A DNA stretch of 6,172 bases, from contig WTJX01000630.1 in assembly GCA_011524675.1 (NCBI GenBank), positions 1-6,172 of the forward strand. Direction: 5' to 3'. This DNA comes from Cytophagales bacterium (GTDB taxonomy: Bacteria > Bacteroidota > Bacteroidia > Cytophagales > JAAEPT01). The notes beneath the pieces were generated by a model. The model made no database searches. It was not told where the DNA came from and saw only the letters and a list, made by a program, of their open reading frames with translations. Positions 5,763 to 6,172 of this stretch are shown here, piece after piece. The translations under genes were made by a program, and so were the position numbers. How positions within the stretch are numbered: the first letter of the stretch is position 1; each line of letters begins with the position of its first letter.

Positions 5763-6172
5763 CTAAACATCTTTTATTATATATTCTCCCGCTCTTTTAT
5801 ACTTTGTCATTTACTACAGTTTGGGCTGAAGAAAGAAGGGGTATCGAAAAGAGATATTTTTTTGATTCTGAATTTTCAGAAAAAGCCGATTTTAGTAGTG
5901 CTCAATTTTTAGAAGGAGCAAATTTTCATAATAATATTTTTTCCGAAACAGTTAATTTTAGTAATAGTCAATTCTTAGACACTAGCTATTTTGGATATAC
6001 GCTATTTATAGAGAATGTTATTTTTAACAACGCCGAATTTTCAAAGACAGTTTTTATAAACATCAATTTTACGAAAACAGCTAATTTTAATAAGTCGAAA
6101 TTTTTAAAGAGAATTGATTTTATAGATGTACAATTCCAGGAAACTGATTTTAGTAACACTTACTTTTTAGAC
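5753..6172 (+). CDS. Exported pentapeptide-repeat protein (partial, 3' end outside window; possible TTG start)
   Basis: From TTG 5753 there are 140 open codons to the window edge. Residues about 5-25 (KHLLLYILPLFYTLSFTTVWA) form a signal peptide, cleaved before EERRG. From residue 41 on, Phe recurs with spacing alternating 6 and 5 (F41, 47, 52, 58, 63, 69, 74, 80, 85, 91, 96), then with a few plain 5-residue steps (96-101-106 and 123-128-133-138). Motifs such as KADFSSAQF, GANF, TVNFSNSQF and TANFNKSKF match the Phe type of pentapeptide repeat (Pfam Pentapeptide_3-like), which folds as a right-handed quadrilateral beta-helix. Its role here is unknown, probably binding or structural in the periplasm or outside. 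No in-frame ATG exists between the upstream stop (5738) and the edge, so the start is TTG, or the gene has lost its ATG and may be a recent pseudogene. It is preceded by leader repeat copy 2. Confidence 0.8.
   Translation, partial: MNTSKHLLLYILPLFYTLSFTTVWAEERRGIEKRYFFDSEFSEKADFSSAQFLEGANFHNNIFSETVNFSNSQFLDTSYFGYTLFIENVIFNNAEFSKTVFININFTKTANFNKSKFLKRIDFIDVQFQETDFSNTYFLD

Noticed and set aside
1..6172. CRISPR array, tRNA/rRNA genes, toxin-antitoxin or phage-defence operon
   Set aside because: No regularly spaced repeats, no cloverleaf or rRNA-like sequence, and no nuclease, helicase, toxin or transposase motifs in any supported protein.

Overview
The window looks like a piece of a Bacteroidota chromosome. 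The DNA is AT-rich and the starts have no recognisable Shine-Dalgarno sequence. The genes encode exported proteins: a large one with a type IX secretion system (T9SS) C-terminal sorting domain, a lipoprotein with a Cys-Cys start, two small outer-membrane barrel-like proteins and an exported pentapeptide-repeat protein. A marine-type lineage in Cytophagales, Flavobacteriales or Saprospiria would fit, but I cannot place it more precisely. No housekeeping gene, rRNA, tRNA, CRISPR array or transposase gene is visible.

Layout. Bases 1-2231 (minus strand) hold about 743 residues of a secreted, repeat-rich T9SS cargo protein; only its last few residues lie outside the window. Bases 2232-3218 are a gene-free divergent region of nearly 1 kb. 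It holds an imperfect long-range inverted repeat near 2770-2834 and a perfect 15-bp hairpin at 2966-3000. Rightward from 3219 come a lipoprotein gene (3219-3923), then two adjacent genes 3 nt apart (4062-4631 and 4635-5300) for exported beta-rich proteins. A 452-nt gene-free stretch follows, with a 137-bp nested inverted-repeat (REP- or MITE-like) element at 5396-5532. Last is a pentapeptide-repeat gene that runs off the right edge (5753 to end).

Connections. All five genes encode proteins routed to the envelope or outside the cell. No shared pathway is evident, so this looks like an accessory cell-surface region. The clearest non-coding signal is a 32-nt leader sequence, 30/32 identical, found just before the 4062 gene and again at the start of the pentapeptide gene. 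In the second copy no ATG exists in frame, and the only good start is a TTG inside the repeat itself. The local sequence fits a 9-nt deletion between two AAAC repeats that removed an ATG. I see no clear evidence of a wholly new multi-gene system; the repeated leader with its lost or replaced start codon and the nested inverted-repeat element are the items most worth following up.
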